Source: Planctomycetes bacterium RBG_16_41_13 (GTDB lineage: Bacteria; Planctomycetota; Brocadiia; Brocadiales; Brocadiaceae). Taken from it: a DNA stretch of 15,674 nt. The position numbers and the translations under genes are program-made. Below the pieces are notes generated by a model. That model was not told the DNA's origin. It saw only the letters and a list, made by a program, of their open reading frames with translations, and ran no database searches. Shown here piece by piece: positions 7,842 through 14,531 of the stretch (position 1 is the first letter of the stretch; each line of letters opens with the position of its first letter). The DNA lies in the NCBI GenBank assembly GCA_001828295.1, contig MHYI01000288.1, positions 1 to 15,674 on the forward strand, given 5' to 3'.

Positions 7842-7893
7842 AAAAAACACAGGCACGCCCATTCATTGTATTTTGCAAGGAATAAGCGTGCCT
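7842..7893 (-). terminator. Strong terminator-type hairpin between rplT and pheS; probable attenuator or read-through terminator
   Basis: On the minus strand AGGCACGCTTATTC (7893-7880) pairs with GAATGGGCGTGCCT (7864-7851) over 14 bp, with two G-U pairs and a 15-nt loop. After a GTG comes a run of six T (7847-7842). The T run exists only on the minus strand, so it reads in the operon direction. Only 24 nt separate it from the pheS start, leaving little room for a promoter downstream; pheS transcripts must pass or escape it. The left arm can instead fold as AATAAG-GCACG-CTTATT (6 bp, 7897-7881), a mutually exclusive, antiterminator-like alternative. Confidence 0.7.
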
Positions 7894-7979
7894 TATTTAT
7901 ACTAATTTCTGTTGTAATGTGGAAGAAATGTTTCCTGGAGTTATAATGGGCGGTTTTAAACCGTGAATGTATGGGAAAA

Positions 7980-8342
7980 TTATAGAGACGCCCCTACTTT
8001 TCCTTTTACCATCTCCACTAAATTAGCAAAGGCAGGTTTATCATTAACCGCCATCTCTGCCAACATCTTCCTGTTTATATCCAATTTCGCAACCGTTAAC
8101 CCGCGGATAAAACGGCTGTATGAAATCCCATGCTCACGGACAGCAGCATTAATTCTTGTAATCCAGAGACTCCGAAACTCCCTCTTCCTTGTTTTTCTAT
8201 CCCTGAAAGAATATGCCATCGCGCGAATATACGTCTCAATGGCTTTTTTATATAAATTACCCCTGCCTCCCCAGTATCCCTTTGTCTTTTTTAACAGCCT
8301 CTTTCTGGATCTTTTTTTTGCACTTCCATTTGTAGCTCTCAT
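7980..8342 (-). CDS. rplT: 50S ribosomal protein L20
   Basis: The 120-residue basic protein has the usual L20 length (about 115-120). Hallmark segments are KKRSRKRLLKKTKGYWGGRG near the N-terminus, YRFRDRK-like YSFRDRKTRKREFRSLWITR in the middle, and INAAVREHGISYSRFIRGL. L20 binds 23S rRNA early in large-subunit assembly and in several bacteria represses its own operon through a leader RNA. The ATG at 8342 is 38 nt after the rpmI stop, with a modest AGAGAAG ribosome site. It is third in the infC-rpmI-rplT unit, and a terminator-type hairpin follows its stop. Confidence 0.97.
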   Translation of the reverse strand: MRATNGSAKKRSRKRLLKKTKGYWGGRGNLYKKAIETYIRAMAYSFRDRKTRKREFRSLWITRINAAVREHGISYSRFIRGLTVAKLDINRKMLAEMAVNDKPAFANLVEMVKGKVGASL

Positions 8343-8380
8343 ATTACTTCTCTTTCAAAAAAAACAATAAAACGTGTAAT

Positions 8381-8578
8381 TTATTCTTCTAACATTGCTC
8401 TCTTTATATTCTTGCTAAAACCCGGAGATGCTTCAATCTTCTTTCTTAGCCGCTGTTTTCTTCTTCCCGATTTTCCAGACATTAAGTGGCTCTTCCCGGC
8501 TTTTGACCTTTTTACTTTACCATTTGCAGTAATTTTCACCCTTTTTTTAAGGCCTTTGTGTGGTTTTAATTTTGGCAT
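8381..8578 (-). CDS. rpmI: 50S ribosomal protein L35
   Basis: The 65-residue, strongly basic product has the standard L35 length. It begins MPKLKPHKGLKKRVKITANG, followed by KSHLMSGKSGRRKQRLRK, where the KT/KS-HLLSGKSRKRKR-type block is diagnostic. L35 is a structural protein of the large ribosomal subunit. The ATG at 8578 has GGGGGA on the minus strand about 8 nt upstream as ribosome site. It is separated from infC by an unusually roomy 229-nt gap that contains RNA structure (see 8579-8807) and from rplT by 38 nt. Confidence 0.96.
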   Translation of the reverse strand: MPKLKPHKGLKKRVKITANGKVKRSKAGKSHLMSGKSGRRKQRLRKKIEASPGFSKNIKRAMLEE

Positions 8579-8807
8579 GTGTGCTTTCCCCCATCAAATA
8601 CTAAAAATCCCATTCTTCTCTATTAAAGTTTTTTTAACACTTTAGTTTTTTGAAAAATCACAAAAAAAATGTTGTAGCTACGGACAATATGTTTCCCCGT
8701 ACAAAATATACCTCTGCCTGCGCGTAGCAACCTGTCAAGGTTAAGCCAAATATGCACATCGGGAACTCCCTATTTGTGAACCCCCGCACTATACACTCTT
8801 TTTTATT
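8579..8807 (-). promoter_or_regulatory. infC-rpmI intergenic leader with RNA structure; possible L20-type autoregulatory region
   Basis: No gene is seen in these 229 bases, which is long for this otherwise tight operon. On the minus strand the order is: a stem pairing CGGGGGTT with AGTTCCCG (several G-U pairs), a TTGACA box at 8733-8738 without a correctly spaced -10, a terminator-like structure (8662-8731), and a TAAAGT/ACTTTA stem at 8624-8644 near rpmI. In E. coli and Bacillus, L20 represses rpmI-rplT through RNA structures in or before this region. By position this could do the same. I cannot recognise the L20 binding-site fold by eye. Confidence 0.35.
8662..8731 (-). terminator. Terminator-like structure in the infC-rpmI gap
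   Basis: On the minus strand GTTGCTACG (CAAC/CGTAG at 8731-8723) pairs with CGTAG-CTA-CAAC (8682-8671), a 9-bp stem with a 3-nt bulge and a 40-nt loop. It is followed one base later by eight T (8669-8662). An internal alternative stem TACGG/CCGTA competes with it. The long loop makes efficient termination uncertain; it may be a conditional attenuator. Confidence 0.4.
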
Positions 8808-9305
8808 TTACTTAGGAGATAAAATAATCCCCATCCTTCTCTCATCAGAAATGCGATCTTTCTCTACCTTGGCAATATCTTCCAGTTCTACGGCAAATTG
8901 ATTTAAAACACTATCACCCATATCGGAATGAGCCCGTTCACGCCCTTTAAAAAGCATCATCACAAGCACCCGATCTTTATTTTCTAAAAATTTGCGTGCC
9001 TGCCGGATTTTTGTCTGTATATCGTGTTCACCTGTTTTGGGTCTGATTCTTAATTCCTTCAACTGAACCACTCGCTGTTTTTGCGTTTTCTTCTTCTTTT
9101 GCTTATATTTAAATTTGCCGTAATTCATGAGCCGGCAAACAGGAGGGTCTGCTTCAGGAGCAACCTCTACCAAGTCCATCTCCACACTTTTTGCCCGTCC
9201 AAGCGCTTCATCTATGCTGACGATCCCAACTTGCTCGCTATTTTCGTCAATCAGCCTCACTTTTTGAACACGGATGCGCTCGTTAATCCTTAATATCTGT
9301 GAAAT
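8808..9305 (-). CDS. infC: Translation initiation factor IF-3, probable AUU start
   Basis: IF3 binds the 30S subunit, blocks 50S joining and checks the start codon. The product is 165 residues: the N-terminal domain has RINERIRVQKVRLIDENSEQ and a basic linker KYKQKKKKTQKQR. The C-terminal domain has LKELRIRPKTGEHDIQTKIR, RVLVMMLFKGRER and ERRMGIILSPK. No ATG, GTG or TTG start precedes the conserved RINE block; the first GTG (9260) would cut it off. In that frame GGAGGAG stands 7 nt before ATT at 9305-9303, giving MSQILRINERIRV. AUU is the known rare start of E. coli infC, where IF3 represses its own translation by rejecting it, so the same feedback is likely here. thrS ends 24 nt upstream, so the two are probably co-transcribed. 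An overlapping 12-codon frame from an ATG beside the ribosome site looks incidental. Confidence 0.93.
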   Translation of the reverse strand: MSQILRINERIRVQKVRLIDENSEQVGIVSIDEALGRAKSVEMDLVEVAPEADPPVCRLMNYGKFKYKQKKKKTQKQRVVQLKELRIRPKTGEHDIQTKIRQARKFLENKDRVLVMMLFKGRERAHSDMGDSVLNQFAVELEDIAKVEKDRISDERRMGIILSPK

Positions 9306-9312
9306 ATATGTT

Positions 9313-9319
9313 CTCCTCC
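9313..9319 (-). promoter_or_regulatory. Shine-Dalgarno site of infC that selects the AUU start
   Basis: GGAGGAG on the minus strand, 7 nt before ATT 9305-9303, is among the strongest ribosome sites in the operon. It sits within the 24-nt thrS-infC gap. No standard start codon in the IF3 frame lies at a suitable distance. Confidence 0.75.
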
Positions 9320-9329
9320 ATAATTAAGA

Positions 9330-11252
9330 TTACTTTTTCCCCCGTACCTCCTCCTCAACCTTGCTGATAAAGTCTCGAACAGGAAGCACCCCTTCATCCC
9401 CGTTCTTCCTGCTGCGAACAGCCACTAATCCTTCTTCCATTTCTTTATTGCCAACAATCAATAAGTAAGGGATTTTCTGTAACGTGCCTTCTCTTATTTT
9501 ATAACCAATTTTGTTGTTACCAATATCGCATTCTACCCGAAAATTCTTTAAAAGCAACTCAGTTTGCAATTTCTTCGCATAATCTAACTGGGCGTCTGTT
9601 ATCGGTAATATTCTCATTTGTATCGGCGCAATCCACAGAGGAAAATCTCCTGCAAAATGTTCAATTAAGCAGCCAATAAATCGTTCCATCGCACCCATGA
9701 CTGTACGATGGATCATCACAACCCTGTGATGATAACCATCGGAACCCACATAATTGACGTCAAATCTTTCCGGAAGATTAAAGTCTACCTGTATCGTAGG
9801 GCCTTGCCATCCTCTTCCGATAGCATCCTTTACCTTTATGTCAATTGCCGGACCATAAAATTTCGCCTCTCCTTCCATACGTGTGTATTGTAACCCTATT
9901 TTCTCAAGCGCAATTTTTAACGCATCTTCTGCATGATCCCATACATCATCCCTGCCAATATACTTTTCTTTTTCACCTTTCCCGCGGACACTCAATTCGA
10001 TCTCATACTCATTAAACCCAAAACTCGACAGCATAAATTGCGCCAGCTTAATTACCTCTATAATTTCCTGTTCTAACTGATCAGGGGTACAAAATATGTG
10101 CGCATCGTCCTGGGTAAAACCCCGCACACGTAACAAACCATGCAATACACCGGATCTTTCATACCGGTATACCGTCCCCAATTCACCCCACCGCAACGGT
10201 AAATCACGATAACTGTGGAGCTTTGTTTTATATATAAGCACTGCAAAAGGGCAATTCATTGGTTTCAATATGTATTCGTGTCCATCGACATCGATAGGTG
10301 AATACATGCTCTCCCGGTAAAAATCCCAATGGCCGCTCGTCTTCCACAGATTGATCTTTGCTATGTGCGGGCTGTAAAGTATTTCGTACCCTCTCCTGAA
10401 ATGTTCTTGTCTCCAAAAATCCTCAATGATACTTCTCATTCTAGCGCCTTTCGGGTGCCAGAAAGCAAGCCCCGCTCCGCCGTCTTCATGAAAACTGAAA
10501 AGATCCAAATCTTTGCCAATTTTCCGGTGATCACGCTTTTCAGCCTCCTCCAACATCTTTAAGTATTTTTTAAGATCCTCATTGGTAAAGAACGCTGTGC
10601 CATAAATACGCTGTAACATAGGATTCGTTTCTTTCCCACGCCAATAAGCGCCTGCAACACTGAGGAGTTTAAAAGATTTCACCCTGCCCGTCTTCTGAAT
10701 ATGAGGGCCACGACATAAGTCAACAAATTCATTTTGACGGTAGAAAGAAACGGTATCGTCCTCAATGTCTCTTATAAGTTCCACTTTATAAGGTTGCCCG
10801 CTTTTTTCCATTTCTTTTACAGCTAACTCCCGGGACACATCTGTTCTCTCAAAACGAATATCTTCCTTTATGATCTTTAACATTTCCTCTTCGATCTTTT
10901 TAAGATCTTCTGTGGTAAAATGGTGAGGACAATCAAAGTCATAATAAAATCCGTTTTCGATAGTAGGACCTATGCCAAGCTTTACCCCAGGAAAAAGTCT
11001 GCAAACCGCCTGCGCCATAATATGCGCTGTGCTGTGGCGGATTATTTCCAGGCCCTCCTGTGTTTCTTCCGTAATAACAGAAAGAGAAATATCATCTTTA
11101 ATCGGATAATTAAGGTCTACCAGAACTCCGTCCGCCCTCGCAGCCAATGCGATCCCTCCCATCTTGCTGTTTATGTTACTTGCGACCTCACCAATAGTTG
11201 TATTATCTTCGAAATCCTTTTTAGTCCCGTCAGGTAATGTTACTTTAACCAT
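9330..11252 (-). CDS. thrS: Threonine--tRNA ligase
   Basis: The full-length 640-residue enzyme (E. coli 642) charges tRNA-Thr. Domains in order: TGS (1-60, MVKVTLPDGTKKDF), then the editing domain (about 65-225) with H73 and H77 of HSTAHIMAQ and C180/H184 of DLCRGPH. The class II catalytic core (about 245-535) and the anticodon-binding domain (about 540-640) follow. The catalytic zinc ligands are C334 (PMNCP), H385 (DDAHIF) and H515 (MIHRT), close to the E. coli positions. Editing-site residues appear intact, so Ser-tRNA-Thr proofreading is expected. The ATG at 11252 has no clear ribosome site; the leader just before it is very AT-rich. thrS heads the minus-strand operon and its stop is 24 nt before the infC start. 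E. coli ThrRS represses its own mRNA; whether that occurs here cannot be seen. Confidence 0.97.
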   Translation of the reverse strand: MVKVTLPDGTKKDFEDNTTIGEVASNINSKMGGIALAARADGVLVDLNYPIKDDISLSVITEETQEGLEIIRHSTAHIMAQAVCRLFPGVKLGIGPTIENGFYYDFDCPHHFTTEDLKKIEEEMLKIIKEDIRFERTDVSRELAVKEMEKSGQPYKVELIRDIEDDTVSFYRQNEFVDLCRGPHIQKTGRVKSFKLLSVAGAYWRGKETNPMLQRIYGTAFFTNEDLKKYLKMLEEAEKRDHRKIGKDLDLFSFHEDGGAGLAFWHPKGARMRSIIEDFWRQEHFRRGYEILYSPHIAKINLWKTSGHWDFYRESMYSPIDVDGHEYILKPMNCPFAVLIYKTKLHSYRDLPLRWGELGTVYRYERSGVLHGLLRVRGFTQDDAHIFCTPDQLEQEIIEVIKLAQFMLSSFGFNEYEIELSVRGKGEKEKYIGRDDVWDHAEDALKIALEKIGLQYTRMEGEAKFYGPAIDIKVKDAIGRGWQGPTIQVDFNLPERFDVNYVGSDGYHHRVVMIHRTVMGAMERFIGCLIEHFAGDFPLWIAPIQMRILPITDAQLDYAKKLQTELLLKNFRVECDIGNNKIGYKIREGTLQKIPYLLIVGNKEMEEGLVAVRSRKNGDEGVLPVRDFISKVEEEVRGKK

Positions 11253-11361
11253 AATTACATTATTTTCTATTTTATTTTGAAAGCAAAGAATTAACTTAAT
11301 ACATTACTAATAAAAATGTTACGATTACAACAAATGAAATAATACGTAAGCTATTAATATT

Positions 11362-11379
11362 TAACCCCTCACGGGGTTA
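11362..11379. repeat. 18-bp palindrome (TAACCCC-N4-GGGGTTA) in the thrS leader/promoter region
   Basis: TAACCCC-TCAC-GGGGTTA has perfect 7-bp arms. On the plus strand it is followed by a short T run (11380-11384), but no plus-strand gene precedes it to terminate. On the minus strand it fits between TTGAAA and TAAATA with an 18-nt spacing, as an operator overlapping a thrS promoter would. Terminator, operator and stray palindrome all remain possible. Confidence 0.5.
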
Positions 11380-11645
11380 TTTTTCAAAAAACTAACGTGT
11401 TACAATAATAGTTACCCAATTTTAACGATTGCCAGTGCCATAGGTCGCAAAAACTTTTATAGTTTAATTGATTTCATATTTGGTTTTCAAGTGTTTTCTA
11501 TTGTTTTATTTAACGCAAATGAATAATGCAGCGCTATTCTTACGCATTGATAGTATTTTAGTAATTTATCCCTTAAAAATAACGCAATGATGTAATACCT
11601 CAACAACATACCTGCTTGACACCTTCAGAGAAAAGAGAGTCTTTA

Positions 11646-11667
11646 TTTATGCCAAATTTATGCCAAA
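11646..11667 (+). repeat. Two perfect tandem copies of TTTATGCCAAA
   Basis: The 11-mer TTTATGCCAAA occurs at 11646-11656 and again at 11657-11667. The 11-bp phasing, about one helical turn, and the position some 40 bp upstream of the mtnP -35 box suggest a regulator binding site. No regulator gene is nearby. Confidence 0.6.
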
Positions 11668-11706
11668 AATATTCGACGCAGAACAATTATTCCTAAATTT
11701 TATGTA

Positions 11707-11736
11707 TTGACACCGGCAGCATAATTTTAGCATAAT
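11707..11736 (+). promoter_or_regulatory. Sigma-70-type promoter of mtnP
   Basis: A perfect TTGACA (11707-11712), an 18-bp spacer and CATAAT (11731-11736, 5 of 6) form the best promoter in the window. Transcription would begin near 11743, leaving a leader of about 155 nt before mtnP. Confidence 0.6.
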
Positions 11737-11797
11737 CTCCCTTTTACTTTACACAAATAATGCATATCGCAACAAAGCTGCAACCAAAAAGAGTTTA

Positions 11798-11845
11798 ACC
11801 ACAAAGGGTACAAAGAATACAAAACGCAAAGGACACAAAGAAAAA
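11798..11845 (+). repeat. Degenerate ACAAAG-rich repeat in the mtnP leader
   Basis: ACCACAAAGG, GTACAAAGA, ATACAAAAC, GCAAAGG and ACACAAAG follow one another. Similar ACCACAAAGGACACAAAG strings are common dispersed intergenic sequence in many environmental bacteria. The function is unknown. Confidence 0.5.
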
Positions 11846-11898
11846 CTTACAAAAAAAGAAATTTTTACATGGTAATACTAATTAAGGAGAGATATTAA

Positions 11899-12762
11899 AT
11901 GCAGGAACAAACGATTGGAATAATCGGTGGGAGCGGACTTTACAACATCGAAGGCATCACTGACGTAGAATCTTTGTCTCTTGATACTCCATTCGGCAAA
12001 CCCTCCGATAATTTTACTTTAGGAATTTTAGAAGGGAAAAAGGTCGCCTTTTTACCACGACATGGAAAGGGACACACCATATTGCCTTCTGAACTCAATT
12101 TTAGGGCGAATATCTATGGAATGAAAAAGCTGGGCGTTGAGCATATTATTGCAGTAAGCGCTGTAGGAAGTATGAAAGAAGAAATAAAACCGTTAGATAT
12201 CGTTATCCCTGACCAGTTTTTTGACAGAACCCGTGGCAGAATAAGTACTTTCTTTGGCAATGGCATTGTAGGTCATGTAAGTTTTGCCGATCCTGTTTGC
12301 AATAACCTTGCCACACTCTTATATGAATCAGCAAAATCCGTGAACGCCCAGGTACATAAAGGCGGCGCGTATTTATGCATGGAAGGACCCCTTTTTTCTA
12401 CACGCGCAGAATCACATGTGTATCGCCAATGGGGTGTAAGTGTTATAGGCATGACTAATCTCCAGGAGGCAAAATTAGCCCGCGAAGCTGAAATATGTTA
12501 CAGTACACTTGCAATGGCGACAGATTATGATTGCTGGCATGAGGAAGAAGAGTCCGTTACATTAGAAATGGTTATCTCAAATCTTAACAAAAATGCAGAA
12601 ATGGCAAAAAAAATACTCAAAATAGCTATTCCCAAAATTAAGCAAAGCAGGACATGTATTTGTGCTACTGCGGCAAAGGATGCTATTGTTACCAATAAGG
12701 ACATTGTTCCAGTAGAGACGAAAAAGAAATTAGAGGTTATTTTGGGCAAATATTTACGGTAG
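11899..12762 (+). CDS. mtnP: S-methyl-5'-thioadenosine phosphorylase
   Basis: The 287-residue enzyme (family usually 270-300) cleaves methylthioadenosine with phosphate to adenine and methylthioribose-1-phosphate. It thus removes a by-product of polyamine and other SAM-dependent pathways and feeds adenine to salvage. Motifs seen are GIIGGSGLY (7-15), the phosphate-binding LPRHGKGH (52-59), AVSAVGSMKEEIKPLDIVIPDQFFDRT (in parts, 85-111) and MEGPLFSTRAES (161-172). GMTNLQEAKLAREAEICY (184-201) and ATDYDCW (207-213) also match, the latter pair favouring MTA phosphorylase over a purine nucleoside phosphorylase. Inosine-type specificity of a close paralogue cannot be fully excluded. ATG 11899 has AAGGAG (11884-11889) 9 nt upstream. 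The gene is monocistronic from its own promoter and converges on pgeF. No other methionine-salvage (mtn) gene is in view. Confidence 0.93.
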   Translation: MQEQTIGIIGGSGLYNIEGITDVESLSLDTPFGKPSDNFTLGILEGKKVAFLPRHGKGHTILPSELNFRANIYGMKKLGVEHIIAVSAVGSMKEEIKPLDIVIPDQFFDRTRGRISTFFGNGIVGHVSFADPVCNNLATLLYESAKSVNAQVHKGGAYLCMEGPLFSTRAESHVYRQWGVSVIGMTNLQEAKLAREAEICYSTLAMATDYDCWHEEEESVTLEMVISNLNKNAEMAKKILKIAIPKIKQSRTCICATAAKDAIVTNKDIVPVETKKKLEVILGKYLR

Positions 12763-12825
12763 TGCAATATAAACATATCCCGGCTTGTCTTGTTACTGAG
12801 TGGGAGGAAAAAGGCCTGGGGTGTA

Positions 12826-12984
12826 ACTTCTCAATAAGTTGAGGTTTTTATAATAATTTCTACCCTTCACAGTCCGCAGTCAGTAATCGGCAATCTGCCG
12901 ACTGTAGATTGCCGATTGCCGGCTGTATAGTATTCCCCATTAGTAAAGGGAGCAAGGGGGGGGTACCTCAACTTATTGAGAAGT
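12826..12984. repeat. Nested inverted-repeat element between mtnP and pgeF
   Basis: The outer arms are a perfect 20-bp inverted repeat: ACTTCTCAATAAGTTGAGGT at 12826-12845 and its reverse complement at 12965-12984. Weaker complementarity continues outward (CCTGGGGTGT against CCAGGGTA). Each arm itself folds as CTCAA-N4-TTGAG. Inside lies a second perfect 12-bp inverted repeat, AATCGGCAATCT (12885-12896) and AGATTGCCGATT (12906-12917), within CAGT/GCCGA-type degenerate repeats. A run of G with CCCCATTAGTAAAGGG follows. The whole occupies the gap between two convergent genes and ends 11 nt from the pgeF stop codon. It looks like a MITE-like or composite repeat; it could also act as a bidirectional transcript end. 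Confidence 0.75.
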
Positions 12985-12995
12985 ACCCTGGCGTG

Positions 12996-13814
12996 TTATT
13001 TACTCTTGAGCATAATCCCCACGCCGAATCTTCCCGTTGTCCCACCTTCTTTCCGGTGCGAATAAAAGAGAGCGTTATTACAAAAAGTACACATGCCTGC
13101 TATCTCTATATTTTTCTCCGGGATACCCATTTTTTTGAGTTGTAATTTATTTGTAGTCCATAAATCAAAATACCCCTTCCCATCATGTTTTTTATGGAAT
13201 ACAATCTCATTTTCCTCTTTTAAAACGCTGTTCGTCCTAAAGATTGTTTCTCTATCTACTATATAACAACACGGCCCTATCGAAGGGCCAATGCCTACAA
13301 GTAGGTCATTGGCCGAACAATCAAATTTTTCCTTAAGCAGCGTTACCATCTTTTGTGCTATCCGAAGGACCGTCCCCTTCCATCCGGCGTGAACTACTCC
13401 TATTATCTTTTTCTTCGCGTCAAAAAGAATAATAGGCACACAATCTGCCACGAGCACCATAAGGCAAATATTTTGAACAGAAGTTACCATTGCATCCGCC
13501 GCAGCTACTGCCGTTTTATAATCATTAGCACCACAACCACGACGGTTCTCAAATATAATCTCGATATTATCCGTATGTATCTGTTGTGATGTGGTAAAAT
13601 TTTCCAAAAGAATATCCATTGAATTTGCCAGCCGTTTTCGATTTTCTACAACAGTATTCGAATCATCGCCTACGTGAAACCCTAAGTTTAGGGAATTATA
13701 AGGCTTATGACTATAACCATCCATCCTGGTAGTTATAAAATGGCTAATTTCGCTATATTCCAATAAATTCTGGAAAAAACACGCTGTTATTAACTTTGTT
13801 TTTCTTTCAATCAT
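12996..13814 (-). CDS. pgeF: Peptidoglycan editing factor PgeF (YfiH/DUF152 family)
   Basis: The 272-residue protein belongs to the family once annotated as polyphenol oxidase/laccase. E. coli YfiH (PgeF) is a cytosolic enzyme that removes L-Ser-containing UDP-MurNAc errors, keeping peptidoglycan precursors correct. The zinc-site residues are visible: H80 (QQIHTD), C125 (VADCVPI) and H142 (VVHAGWKG). GIGPSIGPCCY and the C-terminal CTFC...FYSHRKEGGTTGR block also match. Some homologues act as purine nucleoside phosphorylases or adenosine deaminases (for example human LACC1/FAMIN), so a purine role is possible, notable beside mtnP. The ATG at 13812-13814 lacks a clear ribosome site, but MIERKTKLITACFF fits the family N-terminus. 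About 980 bp of mostly non-coding DNA lies upstream, and its promoter could not be placed. Confidence 0.9.
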   Translation of the reverse strand: MIERKTKLITACFFQNLLEYSEISHFITTRMDGYSHKPYNSLNLGFHVGDDSNTVVENRKRLANSMDILLENFTTSQQIHTDNIEIIFENRRGCGANDYKTAVAAADAMVTSVQNICLMVLVADCVPIILFDAKKKIIGVVHAGWKGTVLRIAQKMVTLLKEKFDCSANDLLVGIGPSIGPCCYIVDRETIFRTNSVLKEENEIVFHKKHDGKGYFDLWTTNKLQLKKMGIPEKNIEIAGMCTFCNNALFYSHRKEGGTTGRFGVGIMLKSK

Positions 13815-14106
13815 AAAAAAACCAGGTTAAAAATAGTTAAGGAAAAATGATAGTTTCGCCATTGTTTCCTGTTTTGGCAAAAACGAGACAGTATGTACAA
13901 ATTGATTCAGTTTATTTACTTATTATAAACATTATTAATAAATAAGTGGAAAATAGATTTATCCTATTCATATTATTATACTTATAATATTATTTAAACA
14001 CGTAATCCTAGCACTATACCGACATGTTATCAACAATTGTTTTAGGGGAAAATACTCTCACAGATTTTCTTTCTGTGGTTTTTCCGCCACCGTTAATAAA
14101 AAAAGT

Positions 14107-14331
14107 CTAAGACCTTTCCCTTATTTTCTCAGGCGCTTTTTGTATAATTGTGATCAGATGTATACTTACCACTGGCACACTTAGCCCGTGAATTTCTGAA
14201 ACCTCACTTGGTTCGCCAAGCTCACCACTAAGGTGACGGAAAATGGCGTTACTTCTGGTACTTTGATAGGCGTGCGGTTCAACTCCTTTTTCGGTCTGTA
14301 ACGAGGGGGCGCCAATTATAGCAAATCGGGG
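14107..14331 (-). pseudogene. Start-less open frame, possible gene relic
   Basis: On the minus strand a 74-residue frame runs from a TGA to a TAG without ATG or TTG; GTG occurs only late. Its translation looks protein-like (LQTEKGVEPHAYQSTRSN, LSGELGEPSEVSEIHGLSVP, IIQKAPEKIRERS). It is also richer in G+C than its flanks. I recognise no family. It may be the remnant of a gene, or chance in a structured, non-coding element, since two stable hairpins (14207-14236) lie in it. An extended -10-like TGCTATAAT is found at its upstream edge on the same strand. Confidence 0.25.
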
Positions 14332-14531
14332 TCAAATTCCCCCCCTCCCCCCTGTTCACTGTCGTACTTTTGCCGTACCTGACAGCTAAAAAATACCAAA
14401 CCACAGCAAAACAGAAAAGAATTAAAATACCCTGAAAGCCTTGTGTTATCAAGGCAAACTAAACATTACAAAAATACACAAAAACAGGCAAGAAAGCCTT
14501 GTAATTTATCGCAGATAAAGTGGAAAAGGCG

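Larger units (their letters stand above)
11253..11898. other. Divergent intergenic region between thrS and mtnP
   Basis: No gene is evident in these 646 AT-rich bases. They hold a palindrome at 11362-11379, tandem 11-bp repeats at 11646-11667, a good mtnP promoter at 11707-11736 and an ACAAAG-rich repeat at 11798-11845. The thrS promoter must be here but is not sure. A possible minus-strand pair, TTGAAA with TAAATA, brackets the palindrome. No T-box-like specifier structure was recognised. Confidence 0.6.

Noticed and set aside
7818..7862. Upstream ATG of pheS at 7862
   Set aside because: It lies within the terminator-like stem, has no ribosome site and adds residues not typical of PheS.
7894..7979. 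PheM-like leader peptide before pheS
   Set aside because: No ATG start and no run of Phe codons is found on the minus strand between the rplT stop and the hairpin.
7963..8370. 135-codon plus-strand open frame with hydrophobic stretches opposite rplT
   Set aside because: It is antisense to rplT; the hydrophobicity arises from complementing Lys/Arg codons.
8704..8738. TTGACA ... TATATT on the minus strand as a promoter for rpmI
   Set aside because: The spacing is about 22 bp, too long for a standard sigma-70-type promoter.
14027..14035. TTATCAACA, one mismatch from the DnaA box
   Set aside because: It is single and far from dnaA; one 8-of-9 match in 15 kb of AT-rich DNA is expected by chance.
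14320..14345. T-arm-like GGGG-TCAAATT-CCCC suggesting a tRNA
   Set aside because: The TTC order of the T loop is wrong and no acceptor, D or anticodon arm can be built around it.
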